Assembly (NCBI GenBank): GCA_002316385.1
Contig: DCDL01000046.1
Location: 1-5,295, forward strand
Origin: Clostridium sp. UBA1056
Lineage (GTDB): Bacteria; Bacillota; Clostridia; Clostridiales; Clostridiaceae
Reading direction: 5' to 3'
DNA: 5,295 nt
Shown: positions 1 through 5,273 of the stretch, piece by piece
Layout of the letters: each line of letters begins with the position of its first letter
Numbering within the stretch: position 1 is the first letter of the stretch
Notes under the pieces: generated by a model
What the model was told of the DNA's origin: nothing
Seen by the model: only the letters and a program-made list of their open reading frames with translations
Database searches by the model: none
Translations under genes and position numbers: made by a program

Positions 1-35
1 ATTTTAACTCCTAGTCTTGTGACAAATATGTTTCA

Positions 36-68
36 ATCTTTGACTTGTTATTTCTTTTCAAGTGCCTA
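36..68 (-). repeat. Degenerate dispersed repeat, copy A
   Basis: This 33-base segment matches 87-119 at 29 of 33 positions. The two lie 51 bases apart, and weaker similarity extends about 13 bases further upstream (CAAATATG at 23-30 against AAAATATAC at 73-81, with one indel), so the tandem unit is about 51 bp. Orientation is called minus because the reverse complement has the same sense as the copy just after the operon at 5246-5273. It has no coding potential. It looks like a member of a short intergenic repeat family of the REP or MITE kind, but the family was not identified. Confidence 0.6.
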
Positions 69-86
69 TCTCAAAATATACTTCCC

Positions 87-119
87 ATCTTTGACTTATT
101 ATTTATTTTCAGATGCCTA
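87..119 (-). repeat. Degenerate dispersed repeat, copy B
   Basis: This is the second tandem copy of the element at 36-68. Positions 91-118, read as the reverse complement, match 5246-5273 at 26 of 28 bases, which makes it the better partner of the 3' copy. The linker between copies A and B carries CTCAAAATATAC (70-81). The same 12-mer with one change, CTCAAAATAGAC, lies next to the 3' copy at 5269-5280 in the forward sense. The repeat unit therefore seems to be composite, with inverted arms around a spacer that is not inverted. Confidence 0.65.
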
Positions 120-186
120 ATATTATTTATATTTCACTTTTATCCATACATAGAAAGATAGGTATCACCAATTTTCAATGAATGGA

Positions 187-222
187 CTAACATTTTAACA
201 TTTTAAAATGTTAAAATGTTAG
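187..222. promoter_or_regulatory. Perfect 36-bp palindrome, candidate operator or hairpin
   Basis: The sequence is exactly self-complementary over 36 bases with no central spacer. Inside the CT...AG edges it consists of four 8-base units: AACATTTT twice (189-196, 197-204), then AAAATGTT twice (205-212, 213-220). Symmetry stops at 186/223. As DNA this would suit a dimeric, or two side-by-side dimeric, repressor. As RNA it would fold into a long but AT-only-core hairpin. No T-run follows, so it is a poor intrinsic terminator. It lies about 85 bases upstream of the small ORF at 307 and roughly 500 bases upstream of the ABC operon. No known regulator consensus was recognised. Confidence 0.55.
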
Positions 223-238
223 ATATTTAAATAGTTTC

Positions 239-266
239 CATTACAACTTTTTAAAAAGTTATAATG
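239..266. promoter_or_regulatory. Imperfect palindrome overlapping promoter-like hexamers
   Basis: The core AACTTTTTAAAAAGTT (245-260) is a perfect 16-bp palindrome. With one C/A mismatch (244 against 261) the symmetry extends to CATTA...TAATG, 28 bp in total. TATAAT hexamers occur at 260-265 and 272-277, just upstream of the small ORF at 307. No convincing -35 stands at the usual distance: TTTCCA at 235-240 is 19 bases from the first hexamer. The arrangement suggests a repressible promoter for 307-390, but in sequence this AT-rich both the hexamers and the palindrome could be chance. Confidence 0.35.
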
Positions 267-306
267 CTATATATAATGTTACATATATGAACTAAATAAT
301 TCTTTT

Positions 307-390
307 ATGAAAATTACTAAATTCACTAATGTGAAAACATCACTTACTTGTGATATGGAGAAGCGTATCTATGGAGAACCAAAATTGTAA
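307..390 (+). CDS. Possible small ORF of 27 residues, unknown function
   Basis: ATG at 307 opens a frame of 27 codons ending with TAA at 388-390. The product begins MKITKFTNVK and ends EKRIYGEPKL; it is hydrophilic, with one cysteine (residue 15), no membrane segment and no signal peptide. Supporting it are the TATAAT hexamers 30-45 bases upstream, the terminator-like hairpin 23 bases after the stop, and a codon run (CGT ATC TAT GGA GAA CCA) less AT-biased than the surrounding DNA. Against it, there is no Shine-Dalgarno sequence before the ATG; the frame upstream is open only to the stop at 274-276. It could be a genuine small protein, the C-terminal remnant of a decayed gene, or chance. The family is not recognised. 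Confidence 0.3.
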   Translation: MKITKFTNVKTSLTCDMEKRIYGEPKL

Positions 391-413
391 TAAGGGATTA
401 AAACTATGAAATC

Positions 414-456
414 AAGCCAATGATATAAAAAGTATCATTGGCTTATATTATATTTT
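414..456 (+). terminator. Terminator-like hairpin after the small ORF
   Basis: AAGCCAATGATA (414-425) pairs perfectly with TATCATTGGCTT (433-444), giving a 12-bp stem around a 7-base loop (TAAAAAG). An A/T-rich tail ending in TTTT (453-456) follows. It is the most stable stem in the 5' region and has the form of an intrinsic terminator read on the plus strand, although the tail is interrupted by A's. It would end a transcript from the promoter-like region near 240-277, or from a gene left of the window. Confidence 0.55.
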
Positions 457-470
457 GGGAGGGAAATGAT

Positions 471-491
471 ATGGTTATAGTAAAGATCTAA
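471..491 (+). other. Six-codon ORF with strong Shine-Dalgarno (leader peptide or gene remnant)
   Basis: GGGAGGG at 457-463 stands 7 bases before ATG at 471, the strongest ribosome binding site in the non-coding part of the window. The frame encodes only MVIVKI before TAA (489-491), with a second TAA directly after. The unit sits between the hairpins at 414-444 and 558-588. It could be a regulatory leader peptide, whose translation affects folding of the downstream hairpin, or the surviving 5' end of a deleted or frameshifted gene. The peptide has no run of a single amino acid that would mark a classical attenuator. An alternative ATG at 466 gives MIWL and is too close to the Shine-Dalgarno sequence. 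Confidence 0.25.
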
Positions 492-557
492 TAATAAATT
501 ATCAATACTATATCAAATTCTTTAAAAAGAAAATTCAACATAACTAAAATCATTAAA

Positions 558-588
558 GAAAGATGGAGCAATTATTGCTTCATCTTTT
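558..588 (+). terminator. Terminator-like hairpin upstream of the ABC operon
   Basis: AAAGATG (559-565) pairs with CATCTTT (581-587), and inside it AGCAAT (567-572) pairs with ATTGCT (574-579), joined by a G-T wobble (566/580). The result is an almost continuous stem of about 12 bp with a small AT loop once the innermost pairs open. TTTT lies at 585-588 and TTTC at 591-594. The reverse strand also shows T-rich sequence beyond the stem, so it may work in both directions. It would insulate the operon from transcription coming from the left, or act as an attenuator for a transcript starting upstream of 471. Confidence 0.5.
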
Positions 589-589
589 A

Positions 590-660
590 CTTTCAAAACC
601 TTTCACCAACTGTAAGTGTTTTATTTTAGGAACTCCATTTATAATAATTATATAAGATAA
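590..660 (+). promoter_or_regulatory. Probable promoter and control region of the transporter/two-component operon
   Basis: This is the only gap between the hairpin at 558-588 and the first operon gene, so the operon promoter most likely lies here. The best -10 is TATAAT at 640-645. The -35 at 17 bases spacing (617-622, TGTTTT) is poor, as is common for promoters needing a response regulator. Upstream are CTTTCA direct repeats exactly 10 bases apart (590-595 and 600-605) and TGTAAG at 611-616. Bases 639-653 match 13 of 14 defined positions of the PerR box TTATAATNATTATAA and overlap the -10. A transcript starting near 652 would carry a leader of about 70 bases. All assignments here come from pattern only. 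Confidence 0.4.
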
Positions 661-710
661 GAATTAGTAATAAATTAAATTCCAGAGTTTTATTTGTTAG
701 CTATGAGGTG

Positions 711-718
711 AAAGGTGA
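711..718 (+). promoter_or_regulatory. Ribosome binding site deciding the ATPase start
   Basis: AAAGGTGA stands 5 bases before ATG at 724. The frame also offers GTG at 715, but that codon lies inside this Shine-Dalgarno sequence, and the GAGGTG at 705-710 would leave it only 4 bases. The ATG at 724 is therefore preferred and removes three residues (MII) from the longest possible product. Confidence 0.6.
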
Positions 719-723
719 TTATA

Positions 724-1500
724 ATGATAGAGAGAATATTAGAAGTTAAAGACTTAAAAAAATATTATGGTAAAAAAGATTTTGCAACTAAGGCTTTAGA
801 TGGAATCGGTTTTCAAGTAATGAATGGTGAATTCATTGGAATTATGGGAAGTAGCGGTTCAGGAAAAACAACATTGCTTAATTGTATTGCAACCACAACT
901 CACCCTACAGAAGGTAATATTTTATTAAACGGAGAGAGAATCGAGGATTTTAAAGGAAATAAATTAGCAGATTATAGAGGAAATAAGATAGGTTATCTAT
1001 TTCAAAACTTTGAGTTGCTAGAAAATTTAACTGCAAGGGAAAATATGTTACTTCCAATGGCTATTCATAATAAATTACAGAATAATAGTAAGGTAGAAGT
1101 AGAAAGATTAGCAAAGTATATGGAGATTACAGATATATTAGATAAATTTCCTAATGAAATTTCAGGTGGACAAAAGCAACGTGTTGCAGCAGCAAGAGCT
1201 TTAATTTTAAATCCACAAATTATTCTTGCAGATGAACCTACAGGAGCATTAGATTCTAAAAATGCAAAAGTATTAATGCAAAAGCTGTCTGATTTAAATG
1301 AGGATCAAAAAACAACTATTTTAATGGTTACTCATGATGCAAATGTAGCTAGCTTTTGTTCAAGAATTTTATTTATACAAGATGGAAAGCTTTTTCATGA
1401 GCTAAGACGTAAAAAGCCAGAGGAATCTAGACAAGATTTTTATGAAAGAATACTTCTAGTTATGGCACAACTAGGAGGTGGAAGTGCAAATGTTTTATGA
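724..1500 (+). CDS. ABC transporter ATP-binding protein, BceA/VraF-like
   Basis: This 258-residue cytoplasmic ATPase powers the permease encoded next. All nucleotide-binding motifs are intact: Walker A GSSGSGKT (42-49), Q-loop Q94 in YLFQNF, signature ISGGQKQR (146-153), Walker B IILADEP with D170/E171, D-loop ALD (175-177) and switch histidine H204. It belongs to the MacB/LolD-like branch of ABC ATPases. Its roughly 30-residue C-terminal tail, with a DFYERILLVMAQLGGG pattern (238-253), is typical of the BceA/VraF subgroup and separates it from ordinary LolD. In that family the complex protects against peptide antibiotics that bind lipid II-cycle intermediates, and its ATPase activity is needed for signalling through the partner kinase. 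The last 11 bases overlap the permease gene, whose Shine-Dalgarno sequence lies inside this one. The family assignment is firm; substrate is unknown. Confidence 0.95.
   Translation: MIERILEVKDLKKYYGKKDFATKALDGIGFQVMNGEFIGIMGSSGSGKTTLLNCIATTTHPTEGNILLNGERIEDFKGNKLADYRGNKIGYLFQNFELLENLTARENMLLPMAIHNKLQNNSKVEVERLAKYMEITDILDKFPNEISGGQKQRVAAARALILNPQIILADEPTGALDSKNAKVLMQKLSDLNEDQKTTILMVTHDANVASFCSRILFIQDGKLFHELRRKKPEESRQDFYERILLVMAQLGGGSANVL
1473..1481 (+). promoter_or_regulatory. Ribosome binding site of the permease, inside the ATPase gene
   Basis: AGGAGGTGG is a near-ideal Shine-Dalgarno sequence located within the last codons of the ATPase gene. Three in-frame starts follow: GTG 1478 (inside the site), GTG 1484 and ATG 1490. 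ATG 1490 leaves 9-11 bases from the core and gives a BceB-like N-terminus (MFYDLVNRNSKRN). GTG 1484 is possible but less likely. Confidence 0.65.
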
Positions 1501-3526
1501 TTTAGTTAATAGAAATAGTAAGCGAAATAGAAAAGAAAATGGATTGTTTTTTGTATCATTAATCATAGCTATTATTGCATTTTATATTATTTTATCCCTT
1601 GAGAAACAAGATGTTATTATATTTTTAAGGACTATGGAAAGTCAGGCTCTAGATAAATTATTTTTATTGATTCCAGCTTTATATGGATTGTCCTTATTTA
1701 TTTTATTTTTTCTTGTATATTTTGCAGGTAAATATCAGTTAGATAGAAAAAGTAAAGAACTTGGAATGTATTTAATGCTTGGTATGAAGCGTAGTAAGTT
1801 ATTATTAATGCTTTTTGCAGAAGAATTATGGAATAGTGTATTGTCATTACTAATTGGTATTCCAATTGCAATCTGTATATCTGAAATTATTAGTTTAGTA
1901 ACAGCTAAAATTGTAGGGTTAGGTATAATTGGACATAATTTTTCATTTTCATTTTCAGCAGTTATAGGAACTATTATAGGATATTTTATTATTAGATTTG
2001 TAGCACTTGTTATTTTAAGTGGTAAATTTTCAAGAAAAGAGGTCACAGAATTACTTTCAGAATCTCAAGGGGAAAAGAAAAGAGAAATAAATAATGTAAT
2101 TGTTAGTATTAAATTGGTTTTAGGAGTAATATTACTTACATATTCATTTGCTATAGCAATTAGGGGATTATCATGGGAAAATATAAAGTTAATGGGGATT
2201 ACAGTGATATTAGGCCTAGGTGGAATCTTTTTATTATTTCAAGGTATAGGTGTTCTATTTGAAATAATACTTAAAAAGAAAAATAACATAAGTGGATTAA
2301 AAATGTTCACCTTTAGACAATTACAGGAATCAGTATTTTTAAAGGCAAATACTTTAGCTATTTCATCACTTTTAGTTTTGATGGCAATTAGCTGTTTTGC
2401 ATATGGTATTCCAGTAAGATACTTATTTAATTCAAAGGGAGCTCATGTTATAGACTACACATTTGAAGCAAAGGAAGAGGAAGTGAAGTCAGTAATAAAT
2501 AAGTTGGAGTTAAATGGGAATATTGATGGGCTATATGATATGAATATAGGAATTTTTCATGATAATAGTTTTTCAGCAAAAGATTTGATAAGTGCAGTAG
2601 AAAATCAAAAGGATGAAGGCGGTAAAGATATTTTATTAAACAATCTTCAATATATGGATAGACCATATTTAATTAGTGTAACTTCATATAATAAGCTTTT
2701 AGAGTTACAAGGAAAGGAGGAAATTATATTAAAGGATAATGAAGTAGCTCTTTATAATGATCCAGAGTTTGAAGTTGGAGCAGTAGCAGTAATGGAAAAT
2801 GCTTTAAAGGAAAGACCTACTTTATATTTTGATGATGAAGAATATAAGTTAATAGATAAATATTATACTGATAGCATTGTAACCGATAGATTAATTACTA
2901 TTAGCTATGGCTTAATAGTGCCGGAAACAGTTTTTAATAAATATACTAGTGAAAATAATGTTAGCACTTATTGGAATGCACCTCTAAATGAGAAATTTGT
3001 TAAGGAAAATGGTTTAATGCAAGCTATTAGTGAGGTTAATAAAAAACTTAACACTACTAATATACGTTATGAAAGTTATATTCAAAATATAGGAAGAGAG
3101 TTATTTTATACTGTTGCAGCAAGTTATACAACTATTTATTTAGCAGTTATTTTTCTAATAATAGCAAATACAGTTATGGGAGTACAATTTTTAATGCACC
3201 AACAAAAAACAAAGAAGAGGTATCAATCATTAACATACTTAGGTGAAAACTATGAAATGCTATGTAAATCTGCAAGAAATCAAATTTCTTGGTATTTTTC
3301 ACTACCAATAGCAATTGCAGCAATAAGTAGTATATTTGCAGTAAGATCATTATTTACAGGTATTATGACAAAAGCAATGAAGGAGCAAGTTGGTAAACTA
3401 ATGGTTATTTCAATTCCTATTATTGTCTTAATGTGTGTGATAGAATTAATTTATATGCAATTTGTGAAGAAAAGCAGTGATAAAAATATTTTAAAGATAA
3501 TGGATATAAAAAGAGAAGATAATTAG
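1490..3526 (+). CDS. ABC transporter permease, BceB/VraG-like (FtsX family)
   Basis: This 678-residue integral membrane protein is the partner of the upstream ATPase. Hydrophobic segments are visible at about 18-36, 57-79, 112-136, 155-177, 204-224, 233-260, 288-306, 542-568, 601-624 and 636-658, giving ten helices. A large hydrophilic domain lies between helices 7 and 8 (about 307-541). This is the hallmark of Bce-type permeases, in which that domain faces outward and determines ligand recognition. FtsX-type regions cover roughly 58-180 and 545-660, and KSKELGMYLMLGMKRSK (87-103) resembles the cytoplasmic segment seen in this family. Length agrees with BceB relatives. By family knowledge it senses the antimicrobial peptide or its target complex and signals to the kinase. 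The ATG at 1490 was chosen for its spacing from AGGAGG. It overlaps the ATPase gene by 11 bases and ends 8 bases before the regulator. Confidence 0.93.
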   Translation: MFYDLVNRNSKRNRKENGLFFVSLIIAIIAFYIILSLEKQDVIIFLRTMESQALDKLFLLIPALYGLSLFILFFLVYFAGKYQLDRKSKELGMYLMLGMKRSKLLLMLFAEELWNSVLSLLIGIPIAICISEIISLVTAKIVGLGIIGHNFSFSFSAVIGTIIGYFIIRFVALVILSGKFSRKEVTELLSESQGEKKREINNVIVSIKLVLGVILLTYSFAIAIRGLSWENIKLMGITVILGLGGIFLLFQGIGVLFEIILKKKNNISGLKMFTFRQLQESVFLKANTLAISSLLVLMAISCFAYGIPVRYLFNSKGAHVIDYTFEAKEEEVKSVINKLELNGNIDGLYDMNIGIFHDNSFSAKDLISAVENQKDEGGKDILLNNLQYMDRPYLISVTSYNKLLELQGKEEIILKDNEVALYNDPEFEVGAVAVMENALKERPTLYFDDEEYKLIDKYYTDSIVTDRLITISYGLIVPETVFNKYTSENNVSTYWNAPLNEKFVKENGLMQAISEVNKKLNTTNIRYESYIQNIGRELFYTVAASYTTIYLAVIFLIIANTVMGVQFLMHQQKTKKRYQSLTYLGENYEMLCKSARNQISWYFSLPIAIAAISSIFAVRSLFTGIMTKAMKEQVGKLMVISIPIIVLMCVIELIYMQFVKKSSDKNILKIMDIKREDN

Positions 3527-3534
3527 AGGTGATA

Positions 3535-4224
3535 ATGGTGAAGAAGATTTTAATTGTAGAAGATGAGCTTTTTATGAGAGAAGAGCTTCAGTGTATTTTA
3601 GAAAAGGAAGGTTATGATACCTTTTGTATAACTAAATTTTCAAATGCAATAGATGAGATTATAGCTGCTTCACCAGACCTTGTATTATTAGATTTAAATT
3701 TACCTAGAATATCTGGGTTTGAAATATGTAAGGGAATCAGACATAAAAGTAATGTTCCAATACTTGTTTTAACAGGTCGTGATCAAATGAAGGATGAGTT
3801 ACATGCTCTTGATATTGGTGCAGATGAATATATAAATAAACCTTGCCATAAAGAACGCTTATTAGCAAGAATAGCAAATTTGTTACGTCGTTTAGAAGAT
3901 AGAAAGCACTTTGCAGAAATAAAGGATATTAGCTTAGATTTACAAACCTATACTATTAATGTTAAAGGTAAAGCTATGATTTTACCTGATAATCAGGGAA
4001 AGATTATGGAGCTATTACTTGAAAATTACCAAAAGCTTGTCACTAAGGAGATGCTATTTAAGAATCTTTGGGGGACAACAGAACATATAGATGAAAATGC
4101 TCTTCATGTTAATATGACTAGACTAAAGAAATCATTACACAATTTAGATACTGATTATAAGATAAGTACAATTAGGGGTAAAGGTTATTCTTTAGAGCCT
4201 ATAGGAGATAAGAGTAATGGTTAA
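3535..4224 (+). CDS. OmpR-family response regulator, BceR/GraR-like
   Basis: This 229-residue cytoplasmic transcription factor is phosphorylated by the kinase encoded next. The receiver domain (about 3-118) has the acidic pair E9/D10, phosphoacceptor D53 in LLDLNLP, T80 in LVLT and K102 in NKP, so it should be phosphorylatable. A winged-helix DNA-binding domain follows (about 128-222), ending in the RGKGY wing motif (214-218). The probable target is the operon's own promoter upstream of 724. ATG 3535 is chosen because GAGG at 3526-3529 lies 5 bases before it; GTG 3529 falls inside the Shine-Dalgarno sequence, and GTG 3538 is a less likely alternative. The gene begins 8 bases after the permease stop and overlaps the kinase by 8 bases. 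The start of the effector helix region reads LPDNQGKIMELL instead of the more usual LTxxEFxLL, probably normal subgroup variation. Confidence 0.94.
   Translation: MVKKILIVEDELFMREELQCILEKEGYDTFCITKFSNAIDEIIAASPDLVLLDLNLPRISGFEICKGIRHKSNVPILVLTGRDQMKDELHALDIGADEYINKPCHKERLLARIANLLRRLEDRKHFAEIKDISLDLQTYTINVKGKAMILPDNQGKIMELLLENYQKLVTKEMLFKNLWGTTEHIDENALHVNMTRLKKSLHNLDTDYKISTIRGKGYSLEPIGDKSNG
4203..4208 (+). promoter_or_regulatory. Ribosome binding site of the kinase, inside the regulator gene
   Basis: AGGAGA is placed 8 bases before ATG 4217. It lies within the end of the regulator gene, so kinase translation is likely coupled to that of the regulator. Confidence 0.55.
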
Positions 4225-5242
4225 AAGATTAAGAGGAGTGCTTGAAAAAAATAGACTTTGGATTGTTGTTATACTTACATTGAACTTTATATTTGGAGGA
4301 TTACTATGGTTAAGTAATGATAAAGCTTTTATTTATATTTTTCCTACAATGGTTATTGGTTCTTTAATTTTATATTGTGCTACGGCATTTAGTATCTATA
4401 AAAATGATTTAAAAAGAGAACAAGCAATTAGTAGGTTTTTAGATGAGCCCACTAAAGATATAGAAAATGAAATTATCAGTTTGTTTCATTATGAAGAAGC
4501 GCAAGTAATAAAAGATATAGGTAAAATTTTAAGACAGAATCAAAATACTATAAATATTCATAAGCAAGGAATCGATGAGTATGAAGAGTACATAGAAGCT
4601 TGGGCACATGAGATAAAAACGCCTTTAGGGTTAATGACCTTTGTACTAGATAATAGAAAAGAGGAAATATCACCAGTAGTATATAAAAGATTACAATATG
4701 TAAGAACAAAAATGCAAGAGGATATAGAAAGAATGCTATATTATGCAAGACTAAAATCGACTTTTAACGATTACTTTTTCAAAGAGCTATCATTAAAAGA
4801 GAGTTGTATAGAAGTAATTGAAGAATATAAAGTAATACTACAGGAAAAAGGCATAGATGTAATATTAGACATTAAGGATTATAAAGTACTATCTGATAAA
4901 AGAGGAATTCAATTTATTATAAGGCAAATAATTAGTAATTCAGTAAAATATAAAAATATTGAAGTAAGTGATCCACAGATAGTTATTACTTCAGATGAAA
5001 ATGAGAAAAATATAAACCTTACTATAAGAGATAATGGAATAGGAGTTAAGGCATATGATTTACCATTTATATTTGAAAAAGGCTTCACAGGTGAGATTGG
5101 AGAACAAAGAAAAAATTCAACAGGAATGGGATTATATTTAGCAAAACAAGTAGCTGAAGGCTTGAAAGTTGGCTTAGAGGCAAATGATAATTATACTGAT
5201 GGGTTTGAAATTTCATTAGTATTTCCTAAGGTAATTGATTGA
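4217..5242 (+). CDS. Intramembrane-sensing histidine kinase, BceS/GraS-like
   Basis: This 341-residue membrane kinase phosphorylates the regulator encoded upstream. Two helices (about 14-31 and 38-60) are separated by only about six residues, so there is no extracellular sensor domain. This is diagnostic of intramembrane-sensing kinases, which take their signal from the partner ABC transporter. The phosphoacceptor H131 sits in WAHEIKTPL (129-137). The ATPase domain shows the N box with N241 (IIRQIISNSVKY), the G1 box DNGIG (272-276), the F box around FIFEKGF (284-290) and the G2 box GMGLYL (303-308), all intact. Length is normal for BceS relatives. AGGAGA lies 8 bases before the ATG, and the gene overlaps the regulator by 8 bases. 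It is the last operon gene; no terminator is visible before the window ends. Confidence 0.94.
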   Translation: MVKRLRGVLEKNRLWIVVILTLNFIFGGLLWLSNDKAFIYIFPTMVIGSLILYCATAFSIYKNDLKREQAISRFLDEPTKDIENEIISLFHYEEAQVIKDIGKILRQNQNTINIHKQGIDEYEEYIEAWAHEIKTPLGLMTFVLDNRKEEISPVVYKRLQYVRTKMQEDIERMLYYARLKSTFNDYFFKELSLKESCIEVIEEYKVILQEKGIDVILDIKDYKVLSDKRGIQFIIRQIISNSVKYKNIEVSDPQIVITSDENEKNINLTIRDNGIGVKAYDLPFIFEKGFTGEIGEQRKNSTGMGLYLAKQVAEGLKVGLEANDNYTDGFEISLVFPKVID

Positions 5243-5245
5243 ATA

Positions 5246-5273
5246 AGGCATTTGAAAATAAATAATAACTCAA
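5246..5273 (+). repeat. Dispersed repeat, inverted copy C, just after the operon
   Basis: Starting 4 bases after the kinase stop, these 28 bases match the reverse complement of 91-118 at 26 positions. The adjoining CTCAAAATAGAC (5269-5280) matches CTCAAAATATAC (70-81) in the same sense. The last bases, CATTCTGACTTA (5284-5295), resemble the start of a forward copy (CATCTTTGACTTA, 86-98) cut off by the window edge. The inverted pair would then form a stem-loop able to serve as the operon's 3' hairpin. Confidence 0.6.

Noticed and set aside
36..119. Two repeats with a spacer, considered as a CRISPR fragment
   Set aside because: There are only two copies, they differ at 4 of 33 positions, the linker is 18 bases and partly repeated too, and a third copy lies inverted 5 kb away. 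This fits a dispersed repeat, not a CRISPR array.
170..184. Partial CodY-box match (AATTTTC followed by AATG)
   Set aside because: About 11 of 15 positions match AATTTTCWGAAAATT, which is weak in AT-rich DNA, and the site is far from any supported gene start.
322..369. Small stem-loops (TTCAC/GTGAA, ATCAC/GTGAT, GATATG/CGTATC), considered as a riboswitch
   Set aside because: Stems are 5-6 bp, and no conserved core of a known riboswitch class, T-box or c-di-GMP aptamer was recognised. They coincide with the possible small ORF.
715..723. GTG start for the ATPase three codons upstream of ATG 724
   Set aside because: The GTG is part of the AAAGGTGA Shine-Dalgarno sequence that best serves ATG 724. 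The same reasoning rejects GTG 1478 for the permease and GTG 3529 for the regulator.
1735..2046. Reverse-strand open frame of 103 codons inside the permease gene
   Set aside because: It is fully antisense to a clearly coding, family-matching gene, has no recognisable domain, and arises readily in AT-rich sequence. The same holds for 2448-2666 and 4548-4748.
4000..4060. Unusual residues at the start of the regulator's DNA-binding core, considered as loss of function
   Set aside because: The helix pattern, the recognition-helix region (HVNMTRLKKSL) and the RGKGY wing are intact, so subgroup variation is more likely than decay.
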